The notes: generated by a model from the letters alone, not told the origin. A stretch of 64,000 bases of DNA from JAJFJD01 sp965228425 (GCA_965228425.1 OZ245815.1:3968001-4032000); one strand, 5' to 3'; numbered from the stretch's first letter, positions 35,561-44,172 are shown. Numbers and translations are program-made.

Positions 35561-36074
35561 GGCAGCGTCACCTCCCTGTCAATTTAGCATGACCCGTACC
35601 GTTAATCTTGCGCTTATTGCAGGGCCCAGCGGACGAATTCCAAAAAAGTAGGCCGAACACCGGGAGCGGCAATGGGTGTGCATCAGGAATTGTCGCGATG
35701 CGGAAAGGCAAAAACGAAGAGGCCGCGCAAATGGGAGGGGCTATGGGTGCGCGGCCTCTTCTGTAACTTCAACACCCCGATACTACGCCGGGCACGTCCA
35801 GCCAGCAGTGACCCCGGTCACAATCGTTAATTTTTCTAAATTTTTCCGTTCCTGCCTGGCAGAGGCGCTAATTCGCTCAAAAACTCTTGTTTTTCAACAT
35901 TTTTGACCCCACGCAAAAACTAGCGCTTGAAACGGTCTTGAAACACAAAACCCAGAATCGCGAAATTCACGAGAAACAAACGCTCTCTAGAAAGGACGCT
36001 GTCTTCGCGCCCCAAGGGCGGGATGACGAGGCACCACACAGAAATGCCGTCACGAACATGCCGAGGGAAGAAAC
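35561..36074. other. 514-base noncoding region upstream of the methionine genes
   Basis: It holds a candidate minus-strand small RNA (35710-35774). It also holds a palindrome TGACCCCGGTCA (35809-35820) and an AT-rich tract at about 35820-35920 with poly-T/poly-A runs unusual for this DNA. A direct repeat CTTGAAAC (35926-35933 and 35937-35944) is spaced 11 bases, one helical turn. I looked for a SAM-II-like riboswitch here and found none. Confidence 0.6.
35710..35774 (-). ncRNA. Candidate small RNA with C-rich, anti-Shine-Dalgarno-like hairpin loop
   Basis: Read on the minus strand, a 14-bp perfect stem (35748-35761 with 35716-35729) encloses an 18-base loop containing CCCCTCCC. The stem is followed by G and then TTTTT (35714-35710), which is an intrinsic terminator. 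Upstream on the minus strand, TAGTAT (35785-35780) could be a -10 element, placing the 5' end near 35774. CCTCC-loop sRNAs are known from alphaproteobacteria, where the loop pairs with ribosome-binding sites. No coding sequence fits the stretch on either strand. The 5' end and the expression are inferred. Confidence 0.5.
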
Positions 36075-36221
36075 ATGACCCGCCCGGATATCAAGATGCC
36101 CAACGCGATCATTGCCTCCAATGGCGCCGCCGACCCGCGATTGGCGGCGGTTCTTCCACTCAGTTCGTTGAAACCGACCCTTCCCCGACGGCGTTCCGCC
36201 AACACGGCCGCCGCCCGCTAA
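36075..36221 (+). CDS. Short ORF, 48 codons, directly before metY
   Basis: This runs ATG at 36075 to TAA at 36219-36221, preceded by GAGGGAAG at a proper distance. The peptide starts MTRPDIKMPNAIIASNG and ends Arg/Ala-rich, with no recognised domain. It ends 30 bases before the metY start. It is not methionine-rich, so a classical attenuator peptide is unlikely, but it could still couple translation or be a small protein. It is equally possible that it is a chance ORF. Confidence 0.4.
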   Translation: MTRPDIKMPNAIIASNGAADPRLAAVLPLSSLKPTLPRRRSANTAAAR

Positions 36222-36251
36222 ACCAATTCATCGATTAACAGGAGACTTCAC

Positions 36252-37568
36252 ATGACCATCGAGACGAAAAACCCCGAAACCCTCGCCCTGCACGCCGCAT
36301 TCCGCAGCGACCCCGCGACCGGCGCCGTCGCAGTGCCGATCTATCAAACGACATCCTATCAATTCGACAGCACCGAGCATGCCAGCAAGCTGTTCGCCCT
36401 CGAAGAGCTGGGTAACGTCTACACGCGAATCATGAACCCGACGACCGACGTCCTAGAGCAGCGCGTCGCGGCCCTCGAGGGCGGTGCCGCCGCCCTCGCT
36501 GTCAGCTCCGGCCAAGCCGCCGAGGCGATCGCCATCCAGAACATCTGCCACGCGGGCGACAACATCGTCACCGGCACCGATCTCTATGGCGGCACCTGGA
36601 ACCTGTTCAACAACACCTTCAAGACGATGGGCATCGAAGTTCGCTTCGTCGATCCGGCCGATCCCGAGAATTTCCGCCGCGCCACCGACGACCGAACCCG
36701 CGCCTATTTCGCCGAGACGGTACCGAATCCCAAACTCTGCGTCTTCCCGATCAAGGAAGTCGCCGATATCGGCCGCGAGCTCGGCGTGCCATTGATCGTC
36801 GACAATACCGCCGCCCCGCTGATCTGCCGTCCGTTCGATCATGGCGCGGCCGTCGTCGTGTACTCGACCACGAAATACATCGGCGGGCACGGCACCTCGA
36901 TCGGCGGCTTGATCGTCGACGGCGGCAACTTCGACTGGGAAAAGCACGCGGACCGCTTTCCCATGCTGAACCAACCGGACCCGTCCTACCACGGCGCGGT
37001 CTGGACCGAGGCGGTCAAGCCGCTCGGCCCCATTGCGTATGTGCTGAAAGCGCGCGTTACACTGTTGCGCGACCTTGGCGCGGCGATGAGCCCGTTCAAC
37101 GCCTTCCAGTTCATCCAGGGGTTGGAGACATTGCCGTTGCGCATCCGCGAGCATTGCCGAAACGCGCAAGCGGTCGCCGACTACCTCAAAGACCATCCGG
37201 CCGTGACGAAAGTCATCTTCGCCGGTGCGCATGAGGACAAGGAGCAGAGGCGCCGCGCCGATGCCTATCTCCAGGGCGGCTATGGCGGCCTCGTCGGCTT
37301 CGAGCTGAAGGGCGGACGCGAAGCCGGACGCGCCTTCATCGATGCCCTGGAGATGTTCTATCACGTCGCCAATATCGGCGATGCGCGGTCGCTCGCCATC
37401 CATCCGGCCTCGACCACGCATTCCCAGCTTGCGCCGGAAGAGCAACTGGCCACCGGGGTCAGCGAGGGATATGTGCGGCTGTCGGTCGGCATCGAGCATA
37501 TCGATGACATTCTCAAGGATCTCGACCAGGCCCTTGAAGCGGCGGGAAAACTCGACCTCGCCGCATAA
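36252..37568 (+). CDS. metY: O-acetylhomoserine sulfhydrylase (aminocarboxypropyltransferase)
   Basis: The protein is 438 residues, the length of O-acetylhomoserine enzymes (cystathionine gamma-synthase is about 390). The PLP Lys lies in VVYSTTKYIGGHG. Other features are TRIMNPTTDVLEQRVAALE near the start and SLAIHPASTTHSQL near the end. It makes homocysteine from O-acetylhomoserine and sulfide. A GGAG site precedes the ATG. metA lies 89 bases downstream with a hairpin between, so the two form a methionine operon. The MetA enzyme carries the acetyl-type specificity residue, which agrees with this role. Confidence 0.95.
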   Translation: MTIETKNPETLALHAAFRSDPATGAVAVPIYQTTSYQFDSTEHASKLFALEELGNVYTRIMNPTTDVLEQRVAALEGGAAALAVSSGQAAEAIAIQNICHAGDNIVTGTDLYGGTWNLFNNTFKTMGIEVRFVDPADPENFRRATDDRTRAYFAETVPNPKLCVFPIKEVADIGRELGVPLIVDNTAAPLICRPFDHGAAVVVYSTTKYIGGHGTSIGGLIVDGGNFDWEKHADRFPMLNQPDPSYHGAVWTEAVKPLGPIAYVLKARVTLLRDLGAAMSPFNAFQFIQGLETLPLRIREHCRNAQAVADYLKDHPAVTKVIFAGAHEDKEQRRRADAYLQGGYGGLVGFELKGGREAGRAFIDALEMFYHVANIGDARSLAIHPASTTHSQLAPEEQLATGVSEGYVRLSVGIEHIDDILKDLDQALEAAGKLDLAA

Positions 37569-37585
37569 TGCGCCGTTTCGGAGTG

Positions 37586-37615
37586 GGCGGATCGGGCGAC
37601 ACTGCCCGGTCCGCC
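37586..37615 (+). repeat. Hairpin between metY and metA
   Basis: GGCGGATCGGGC (37586-37597) pairs with GCCCGGTCCGCC (37604-37615) with one wobble pair and a 6-base loop. No T-run follows. It may lower readthrough into metA or protect the metY 3' end. Confidence 0.6.
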
Positions 37616-37657
37616 GACCGATACCGTCGAATCGCCTCGGAAAGCGGAGTATAGGAC

Positions 37658-38668
37658 ATGGCGATCATCCTTCCGCAAGACCTGCCCGCCGCCGCCGTCC
37701 TGCGGCGCGAGGGGATTGACGTTGTCGATGCCGAAGACTTTAACGACCGACGTCAAGCACCCTTACGGATCGCAGTGCTCAACCTGATGCCCTGCAAGCC
37801 CACAACGGAAGTGCAACTCGCCCGGCGTTTGGGCGACACGGACCATACCGTAGCCCTCACTTTCTTTATCCCGGACAGCCACCAGCCGAAATCCACGGCA
37901 AGCGGCCATATCGACCGCTTCTACAAACGATGGCGCGAAATCCGGCATCGCCGCTTCGACGGCTTGATTATCACCGGCGCGCCGGTGGAAACGCTGCCCT
38001 TCGAAGCGGTGTCCTATTGGTCCGAACTGACCGAAATCTTCGACTGGGCGCAACGCAACGTCTTGCGGCACTACTACATCTGCTGGGCCGCGCAAGCGGC
38101 GCTGTACCATTTCCACGATGTGCCCAAGCACAATCTCCCAGCGAAACGCTTTGGCGTGTACGAGCAGCGGCTTCGCCGATCGGACCATCCCCTTTTCGAC
38201 GGGATTAAGGGACCGATCCCGACACCGGTTTCGCGCCATTCCGAGACCCGTCAATCAGATATTCCCCGAAACGCCGGCGTGACTGTCCTGGCCGACTCCG
38301 CCGATGCTGGTCTCGCTCTTCTCGAAGACCAGGCCCGGCATACATTGCTGATGTTAAACCATCTGGAATACGACCCCGAGACTCTGCCCGCCGAGTACGA
38401 ACGCGACCGGAACGCCGGCAAGGCTATCGCGCTACCCAAACACACGTTTCCCGGCGACGATGCAAAACTACAGCCAACAGAAACCTGGCGGACGCCCGCC
38501 CGCCGGTTCTTCGCGAACTGGCTCTCGGAAGTCCATGCAGCGTCAGAGGCTGCCCACCGGAACCGGCACCTGAGAATTCAACCGGCGGCCCGATCCATGC
38601 TGCCCGCGGTTCGACCAGGACCCAATGCAGCCATGGCCGACACCGTAAGCGGCTGCCTCGGACCTTGA
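37658..38668 (+). CDS. metA: Homoserine O-acetyltransferase, MetA (MetA/HTS family)
   Basis: The protein is 336 residues. The catalytic set is visible at positions identical to E. coli MetA: Cys142 (YICWAAQAAL), His235 and Glu237 (LNHLEYD). Residue 111 is Glu in GAPVETLPFEAV. In studied MetA proteins Glu at this position selects acetyl-CoA, while Gly (as in E. coli) selects succinyl-CoA. The product is thus predicted to be O-acetylhomoserine, used by the MetY encoded just upstream. It is somewhat longer than usual at the C-terminus. Regulation is unknown. Confidence 0.94.
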   Translation: MAIILPQDLPAAAVLRREGIDVVDAEDFNDRRQAPLRIAVLNLMPCKPTTEVQLARRLGDTDHTVALTFFIPDSHQPKSTASGHIDRFYKRWREIRHRRFDGLIITGAPVETLPFEAVSYWSELTEIFDWAQRNVLRHYYICWAAQAALYHFHDVPKHNLPAKRFGVYEQRLRRSDHPLFDGIKGPIPTPVSRHSETRQSDIPRNAGVTVLADSADAGLALLEDQARHTLLMLNHLEYDPETLPAEYERDRNAGKAIALPKHTFPGDDAKLQPTETWRTPARRFFANWLSEVHAASEAAHRNRHLRIQPAARSMLPAVRPGPNAAMADTVSGCLGP

Positions 38669-38755
38669 AAGACGCCCGGCAACCTCATAGCGTGACGGGG
38701 GTTCATTCGACCATCCTCCGATACATCGCGTCCTCTCTGAACCGCCGGAACTCGC

Positions 38756-39586
38756 ATGAAACTCTCGTTGTCCGTTCGTATCGCCGAGCCGCCGAAACAA
38801 AAAGATATCGCGGCCATCCCGATCGATGTGCTGGCACCGCGCGCGAAGGCGCTCGGCTTCGACGGCGTTTCCATGCGCGCCTCCGTACTGTCCGTCGACT
38901 CGTCCGCCGAGGATATCCGGCGGGTGCGGCAGCTGCTCGACGCATTGGACCTTTCTGTATCGATGGTCAGCGGCGACGTTCCCTTGGCCAGCAACGACGC
39001 CAACGCCACCCTGGCGCTGCGCAACATCACCCCGTATCTCGACCTGGCCGCGGGTGTGGGCAGCGGGATGGTCCGAGTCATGATGCATTCCGGCGAGGAT
39101 ATCGCGTTCGCGCAGCGCGCCGCCGACGAAGCCGCCGAACGGGGCCTTCGCCTGGTCCACCTCACCCATTGGGGAACGATGTTCGAAACGGTCGAGGAGT
39201 CCCTCGAAACACTGGCAGCGGTCGATCGCGATAACTTCGGCGTCGCCTTCGAACCCGCCAACCTTTTGGCCTGCGGCGGCGACTACGGTCCCGACGCGCT
39301 CGAACGGCTCGCACCGCGCCTATTCAATGTCTTCTACTCGACCGCCGTGCGCGACCCATCCTCGCCGATGACCTTCAACAGCCGGCGGCAAGGGCCGGTG
39401 CATATGCGGTTTACCGCGCTCAACGATCCGGACAGCATTCCCGCCGCCCCTTTGGTCGAGCGGCTACAAGAGACTGGCTATGACGGGTGGTTCACGGTCC
39501 ATCAACCGTTGCGGGACAAGGAAGATGCGGACGAAGCGATGAGCGCCGCCGCCGATTTATTTCGAGGGCTGATTGCGAAAGCCTGA
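38756..39586 (+). CDS. Sugar phosphate isomerase/epimerase-like TIM-barrel protein
   Basis: The protein is 276 residues. The barrel pattern is visible: KALGFDGVSMRASVL, a strand MVRVMMHSGED, the strand VAFEPANLLACGGDY with a Glu metal ligand, and the final barrel strand GYDGWFTVHQP. It lies 88 bases after metA on the same strand. The second barrel of this type in the window (12113-13102) is not a close copy. The reaction is unknown; some members act on hydroxypyruvate or keto sugars. Confidence 0.82.
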   Translation: MKLSLSVRIAEPPKQKDIAAIPIDVLAPRAKALGFDGVSMRASVLSVDSSAEDIRRVRQLLDALDLSVSMVSGDVPLASNDANATLALRNITPYLDLAAGVGSGMVRVMMHSGEDIAFAQRAADEAAERGLRLVHLTHWGTMFETVEESLETLAAVDRDNFGVAFEPANLLACGGDYGPDALERLAPRLFNVFYSTAVRDPSSPMTFNSRRQGPVHMRFTALNDPDSIPAAPLVERLQETGYDGWFTVHQPLRDKEDADEAMSAAADLFRGLIAKA

Positions 39587-39603
39587 CGGCAACCGAAGGC
39601 CCG

Positions 39604-39861
39604 TCAATCGCCGGCGCCGATTGGTTCGACGATCCGATGCTTGTTCTCTTCCTTCACTCGATTGGTGACCATCCGGTCATGCAGACCCGTGATGATCCCA
39701 CTGCCGGTCTTCACGCACAAAAACGGAAATACCGCGTGAATCAGGCAGGCTATCGTTCCCAGTGCCATCGACGCGGCAAACATGCCCGCCGCAACGAAAT
39801 GCTCGCCGTAGCTTTCGCCAACGGAGGCAGGATGTTCGGTGAAGAGAGTTTTCATGCTCAT
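39604..39861 (-). CDS. DUF6356-like small membrane protein
   Basis: The protein is 85 residues. It shows TLFTEHPASVGESYGEHF followed by a hydrophobic segment (AAGMFAASMALGTIACLIHAVFPFL) and TGSGIITGLHDRMVTNR. This whole pattern, with short spacing and the His/Pro pair, recurs in small alphaproteobacterial proteins annotated DUF6356. The function is unknown. It is divergent from the Lrp-type regulator gene across an AT-rich gap. Confidence 0.78.
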   Translation of the reverse strand: MSMKTLFTEHPASVGESYGEHFVAAGMFAASMALGTIACLIHAVFPFLCVKTGSGIITGLHDRMVTNRVKEENKHRIVEPIGAGD

Positions 39862-39876
39862 AGCGAAGGAAGATTA

Positions 39877-39976
39877 CCCTAAAATTTCGGGATTTTATTT
39901 CTAAATTGACCATGTATTAGGGTTAATTGTAGATTATGATTCTACTATCTCTTAAATTATTAAAATCTTTCCCTAA
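39877..39976 (+). promoter_or_regulatory. Promoter and repeated CCCTAA motif ahead of the Lrp-type gene
   Basis: A possible promoter is TTGACC (39906-39911), 18 bases, TAGATT (39930-39935). The hexamer CCCTAA occurs at 39877-39882 and 39971-39976, and its complement TTAGGG at 39917-39922, inside the promoter spacer. The last copy ends on the first base of the start codon. Lrp/AsnC regulators commonly bind their own promoter, so these may be operators. Confidence 0.4.
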
Positions 39977-40437
39977 TGGATAACTTCGATCGCAAAATCC
40001 TTTCTCTTCTGCAGCAAGACGCCTCGCTATCCGTCGCCGAGGTCGCGGACCGTGTCGGGCTGTCCTCTACACCGTGCTGGCGACGCATCCAAAAACTCGA
40101 AGGCGAGGGTGTCATCAAGCAGCGTGTCGCCATCCTCGATCCCGAAAAGATCAACGTCGGCGTGACGGTCTTCGTCAGCATCCGGACGCAGCATCACAAC
40201 ATCGACTGGCTGGACCGCTTCTCGAAGGCGGTCGAGGACATCGACGAGGTCGTCGAGTTTTATCGCATGAGCGGCGACATCGACTATCTGCTGCGCATCG
40301 TCGTGCCGGACATCGCGGCCTATGACGCGGTCTACAAGCGGATCATCAGCGCGATCGATCTCAACGACGTGACATCGAGCTTCGCGATGGAATGCATCAA
40401 GCAGACGACGGCGCTGCCGCTACAATACGGCGACTGA
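39976..40437 (+). CDS. Lrp/AsnC family transcriptional regulator
   Basis: The protein is 153 residues. The N-terminal winged helix-turn-helix spans about 1-60 (DNFDRKILSLLQQDASLSVAEVADRVGLS, then TPCWRRIQKLE). The RAM ligand-binding domain follows (VTVFVSIRTQHHN at about 57-69 and YRMSGDIDYLLRIVVPD near 96). The domain form oligomers and binds an amino acid. It is divergent from the small DUF6356-like gene. Its targets are unknown; a nearby candidate is the methionine operon. Confidence 0.93.
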   Translation: MDNFDRKILSLLQQDASLSVAEVADRVGLSSTPCWRRIQKLEGEGVIKQRVAILDPEKINVGVTVFVSIRTQHHNIDWLDRFSKAVEDIDEVVEFYRMSGDIDYLLRIVVPDIAAYDAVYKRIISAIDLNDVTSSFAMECIKQTTALPLQYGD

Positions 40438-40564
40438 CGGAAAATTTTTGCCCTACCCCCGGCCAGCCCCTAAATAACTCGAAGAGACGGACGTAAACCC
40501 CCGGTCCCGGAGTCGGCGCGAACGCACCGCCACGGGCCGGCAACATCGGGATCGTGGGAGGCAC

Positions 40565-43192
40565 ATGGCGCGTTTCGCCAAAGTCGTTCTGTGCGTGGGG
40601 ATCGCGGCCGCCGTTCACGGACTGGTTTGGCTGGCGACCGGCCGGTCCGTTCAGCCGCCGGAGATCGCCGGTCCGCTCGCGTCCCTGTCCTACACGCCTC
40701 CCTCCGTGGATTGGACCGATCGGGATACCGCCGCCGATGTCACGCGCATCGATCGCGACTTGGCGCGCCTCGCCCCGCTGACACACTCGATACGGACCTA
40801 CAGTACGGCCGGCAGTATGGAAGCGATTCCATCCCTGGCGGCAAAACACGGATTGGATATAACGCTCGGCGCTTGGATCGGCCGCGACCGGGCGCGGAAC
40901 GAAAGAGAAATAGCCGCCGCCCTTCGCGCGGCGAAGACGCATTCCAACATACGGGGCCTTGTCGTCGGCAACGAGAGCCTGCTGCGCGAGGATGTCTCGG
41001 CCACGGCGCTGATACGGCAACTGCAGGCGGTGCGAACGCGAACACGGCTGCCGCTGACGACCGCAGAACCCTGGCATGTTTGGCTTCAGTATCCGGCGTT
41101 GGCGGATGCGGTCGATTATATCTCGGTCCATATCCTGCCCTATTGGGAAGGGCTGCCGCCCGATCAGGCCGTCGCCTACGCCACCGCCATCTACGACCGG
41201 CTGCAGGGAGCCTTCCCCAACAAGAAGATCGTCATCGCCGAGTTCGGCTGGCCGAGCGGCGGTTATAACCGGGGAGCGGCACGCCCTGGTCCGTTGCAAC
41301 AAGCGGACGTCATCCGGCGTTTCGTCGCCCAGGTACAGCATAGAGGGATCGACTACAACCTGATCGAAGCCTACGACCAGCCGTGGAAGACGGCGGAAGG
41401 CCGCGTCGGTCCGCATTGGGGCCTATTGTCCGCGGACGGACGGCAGAAGTTTCAACTTGCCGGCACCGTTACCACCGATCGGCGCGTCGCCCTGCCGCTA
41501 GCATTGTCTTTGGGCGCGATCATCTCGTTCCTCTTCCTGCTCACGAACCGCCACTCGGTGGCGCAGGGCGTGATGCTGGCCTCGGCCGCGAATGTCGTCG
41601 GCGGCGGCGCGGCGCTGGCGATCCTTTATCCCAACGGACAGTACCTGTCGGCCGGCGAGACGCTGTTCTGGCTTTTCGGCCTCGGGCTTCTTATTCCGCT
41701 AGCAGCGTTGAGTCTTGTACGCGCGGCTGAAATCGCCTGGGATCTTGCCGGTGCGGCGCCCCAACGGCTTGTGCATCCCGCAGCCTCGCCGCCGCAGGAC
41801 GATCCACCGAAGGTGTCGATCCATATTCCGGCCTGCCGCGAACCGCCGGCGGTGCTCCGGGCGTGTTTGGATAGCATTGCCGCCTTGGACTATCCGGACT
41901 TCGAGGTACTCGTGGTCGTGAACAACACGCCGGACGCGGCGGCATGGAAACCGATCGAAGACCACTGCCGGGAATTGGGCGCACGCTTCCGGTTCATCAA
42001 CCTGCCACATGTCGACGGATTCAAGGCAGGCGCCTTGAACGCCGCATTGGACCGGACGCATTCGGACGCCCGGGTGATCGCCGTGGTCGATGCGGACTAT
42101 TGCGTCCGGCGCAACTGGCTGCGCGACCTCGTGCCGCATTTTCGGGACTCTGCCGTGACCCAAATCCAAGCCCCGCAGCATCACACCGACCGCCACGCCA
42201 ATGCCATCCAACGCATGATGAACAGCGAGTATGCCGGGTTCTTCGACATCGGCATGGTCCACCGCAACGAGGCAAACGCCATCATTACGCATGGCACGAT
42301 GCTATTGCTGCGGAAGGATGCCCTCATCGCGAATGGCGCATGGGCGACCGACACCATTGTCGAGGACACGGAACTGGGTTTGCGTTTGTTGGCCGAAGGC
42401 GGCGTCGCGCATTACACGACACGACGCTACGGCCAAGGTGTTCCGCCGGACGACACCGCGGCATACGCGACGCAACGTCAGCGCTGGGCCTACGGCGCGA
42501 TGCAGATTCTCCGCAAACACTGGAGAGCCCTCCTGCCGTTCCGACGCGGCCTTTCCGGCGCCCAGAAATGGCAGTTCACCGCCGGTTGGCTCACATGGCT
42601 CTCCGACTCTGCCGCAACGGGGCTCGCCATCCTCAATCTCGCAGCGACGCCGCTCATCCTGCTCGGCCTTCTCGCCCTACCGCCCGCCGCCCTGGTCGTT
42701 CCGGTGTTCGCGGCCTCCCTCATCATGTTGCTGCACACCTGCCTGCTCTACTACCGGCGCGTGACCCGGTCACCGATCCGCATTGCGGCAGCCGCCGCCG
42801 CGGCGATGAGCCTGCAATTCACCGTGGCCCGTGCAGTCCTCGCCGGCTTGCGGGGACGGCCGCTTCCCTTCCGGCGCACGCCCAAGGGCGGCGCCGGCGG
42901 CGCAGCGCTGCAATTTTCGCAATTCGCCCGAGTTCTGCCGGAATGTATCCTGGCCACGTTGCTCGTGACCGCATCGGCACTGCTGCTCGCTAACAATCCT
43001 CACGATATCGCGGAACAAACGCAGTTTGCGCTGCTGCTGGCGGTTCAGGGCCTGCCCTTCTGTGCCACGGTGGCCCTCCGGTGCCTCGAAATCGGCATCC
43101 AAATCCGATCCGCCATTCGTCGGTCGGACAAGCCGGCGGCAATCATACGACGGCCGGCATTTGAGCGGGCGGTCGTTCGCAATCGCCGATGA
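40565..43192 (+). CDS. GH17-GT2 fusion, probable beta-1,3-glucan synthase (NdvB-like)
   Basis: The protein is 875 residues. An N-terminal membrane anchor (about 5-25) is followed by a GH17-like barrel with the acid Glu137 in VVGNES and the nucleophile Glu226 in IAEFGWPS. Next come several helices (about 310-390), and a processive GT2 domain with DAD (509-511), the acceptor ED at 600-601 and QRQRW (637-641). Several membrane helices close the protein. In Pseudomonas, NdvB with the same architecture makes cyclic beta-1,3-glucans. The donor (UDP-glucose) and product are inferred. There is no partner operon. Confidence 0.92.
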   Translation: MARFAKVVLCVGIAAAVHGLVWLATGRSVQPPEIAGPLASLSYTPPSVDWTDRDTAADVTRIDRDLARLAPLTHSIRTYSTAGSMEAIPSLAAKHGLDITLGAWIGRDRARNEREIAAALRAAKTHSNIRGLVVGNESLLREDVSATALIRQLQAVRTRTRLPLTTAEPWHVWLQYPALADAVDYISVHILPYWEGLPPDQAVAYATAIYDRLQGAFPNKKIVIAEFGWPSGGYNRGAARPGPLQQADVIRRFVAQVQHRGIDYNLIEAYDQPWKTAEGRVGPHWGLLSADGRQKFQLAGTVTTDRRVALPLALSLGAIISFLFLLTNRHSVAQGVMLASAANVVGGGAALAILYPNGQYLSAGETLFWLFGLGLLIPLAALSLVRAAEIAWDLAGAAPQRLVHPAASPPQDDPPKVSIHIPACREPPAVLRACLDSIAALDYPDFEVLVVVNNTPDAAAWKPIEDHCRELGARFRFINLPHVDGFKAGALNAALDRTHSDARVIAVVDADYCVRRNWLRDLVPHFRDSAVTQIQAPQHHTDRHANAIQRMMNSEYAGFFDIGMVHRNEANAIITHGTMLLLRKDALIANGAWATDTIVEDTELGLRLLAEGGVAHYTTRRYGQGVPPDDTAAYATQRQRWAYGAMQILRKHWRALLPFRRGLSGAQKWQFTAGWLTWLSDSAATGLAILNLAATPLILLGLLALPPAALVVPVFAASLIMLLHTCLLYYRRVTRSPIRIAAAAAAAMSLQFTVARAVLAGLRGRPLPFRRTPKGGAGGAALQFSQFARVLPECILATLLVTASALLLANNPHDIAEQTQFALLLAVQGLPFCATVALRCLEIGIQIRSAIRRSDKPAAIIRRPAFERAVVRNRR

Positions 43193-43242
43193 TGACTAAA
43201 CCAATCCGACATCGCGGGTAGCCAATCGACCAAAGGACATTT

Positions 43243-44172
43243 CTATATGTCCTGCCGCTCGACCAAGTGTAGGAGAATACCGCCGAGCGCAGCCGGGTGG
43301 ACAAATCCGATGCGGGCGCGTCGCGATCCCGGGCGACCGGCTTGATCGATCATGCGAAGCCCGGCACCCGCGAGAACCGACAGCGTCCGATCGATATCCC
43401 CCGTCTTGAGCGCGAGATGATGCAAGCCCGCCCCCCGGCGCTCGATAAACCGCGTGATAGCACCCTGATCCTGTTTCGTCGTGCCGGCATGTCCGTGCTC
43501 GATTTCCGCTTCATGCGCGGGGTCGAAATTCTGCAGAAACTCCAACTCGCAGTCGCCGATGGTGATAAACGCAACCCGAAGGCCGCCGACCACCTCGGGC
43601 GCCCGGTTCTGGTACACCACGCCGTATTTATCCGAGGTGAAACTTTCGACCACGGTGCGTACTTCCAGATCGGTCTGCTGACTTTCGATCACGAAACCCA
43701 TCCGCTTCGAGAACAGCTCGACGGCGGCAAGATTGTCGGCCGAAGCCACGCCAAGATGATCGATCCGTTCGATTGGCCCGGCGGCGCCGTCGGGCGTATT
43801 CAACGGGCCGCCCAGCCGGGTTCGCACGCCCAACGTCACCGTCTCATCCAGGAGTATCTGCGGTTTGCCGTCCACCTTGCGGTCCGCGCTTCCGCCATTC
43901 ACCGGTAGTCCCGCCGATTCGGCCCAACCTCGCGGGTCCTCACATGCGAACGAAACGTGGTGCAGTCCGGGATCGGCCGGCCCCTCAAGGAACGGATCGT
44001 CCGGATCGAATACCAATAGCGCGGCATCCCCGGCTGCGAAGGCCGGCACGGTGCGCCCGTTGTCCACTTCGACCGGCACCGCAGTCATGCCGAGAGAGTC
44101 GCCGAATATGGCCGCAACCGATTCTGGATCGCGCGCAGCCAACGCTACGTAGGAGAGGGTCGTCGGGTTCAT
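43243..44172 (-). CDS. VOC family protein with two glyoxalase-like domains (4-hydroxyphenylpyruvate dioxygenase-like)
   Basis: The protein is 309 residues. Two VOC modules are visible: one from LSYVALAARDPESVAAIF to about 120, and one from IERIDHLGVASADNLAAVELF at about 135 onward. His residues that could bind metal lie in GLHHVSFACED, HLGVA and GAGLHHLALKTGD. The order and length resemble HPPD-type dioxygenases, but HPPD is about 350-380 residues and lacks the gap seen here. The substrate is unknown. It is divergent from the peptide ABC operon. Confidence 0.82.
   Translation of the reverse strand: MNPTTLSYVALAARDPESVAAIFGDSLGMTAVPVEVDNGRTVPAFAAGDAALLVFDPDDPFLEGPADPGLHHVSFACEDPRGWAESAGLPVNGGSADRKVDGKPQILLDETVTLGVRTRLGGPLNTPDGAAGPIERIDHLGVASADNLAAVELFSKRMGFVIESQQTDLEVRTVVESFTSDKYGVVYQNRAPEVVGGLRVAFITIGDCELEFLQNFDPAHEAEIEHGHAGTTKQDQGAITRFIERRGAGLHHLALKTGDIDRTLSVLAGAGLRMIDQAGRPGSRRARIGFVHPAALGGILLHLVERQDI

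Noticed and set aside
35940..36250. SAM-II or SAM-SAH riboswitch upstream of metY
   Set aside because: Alphaproteobacterial methionine genes often carry one, so I looked for the conserved pseudoknot elements such as GCTAAA in the right order. Only an isolated CGCTAAAC near 36216 was present, at the end of the short ORF.
36453..37499. Frame opposite metY
   Set aside because: metY has a PLP Lys motif and full family length, so the opposite frame is a shadow.
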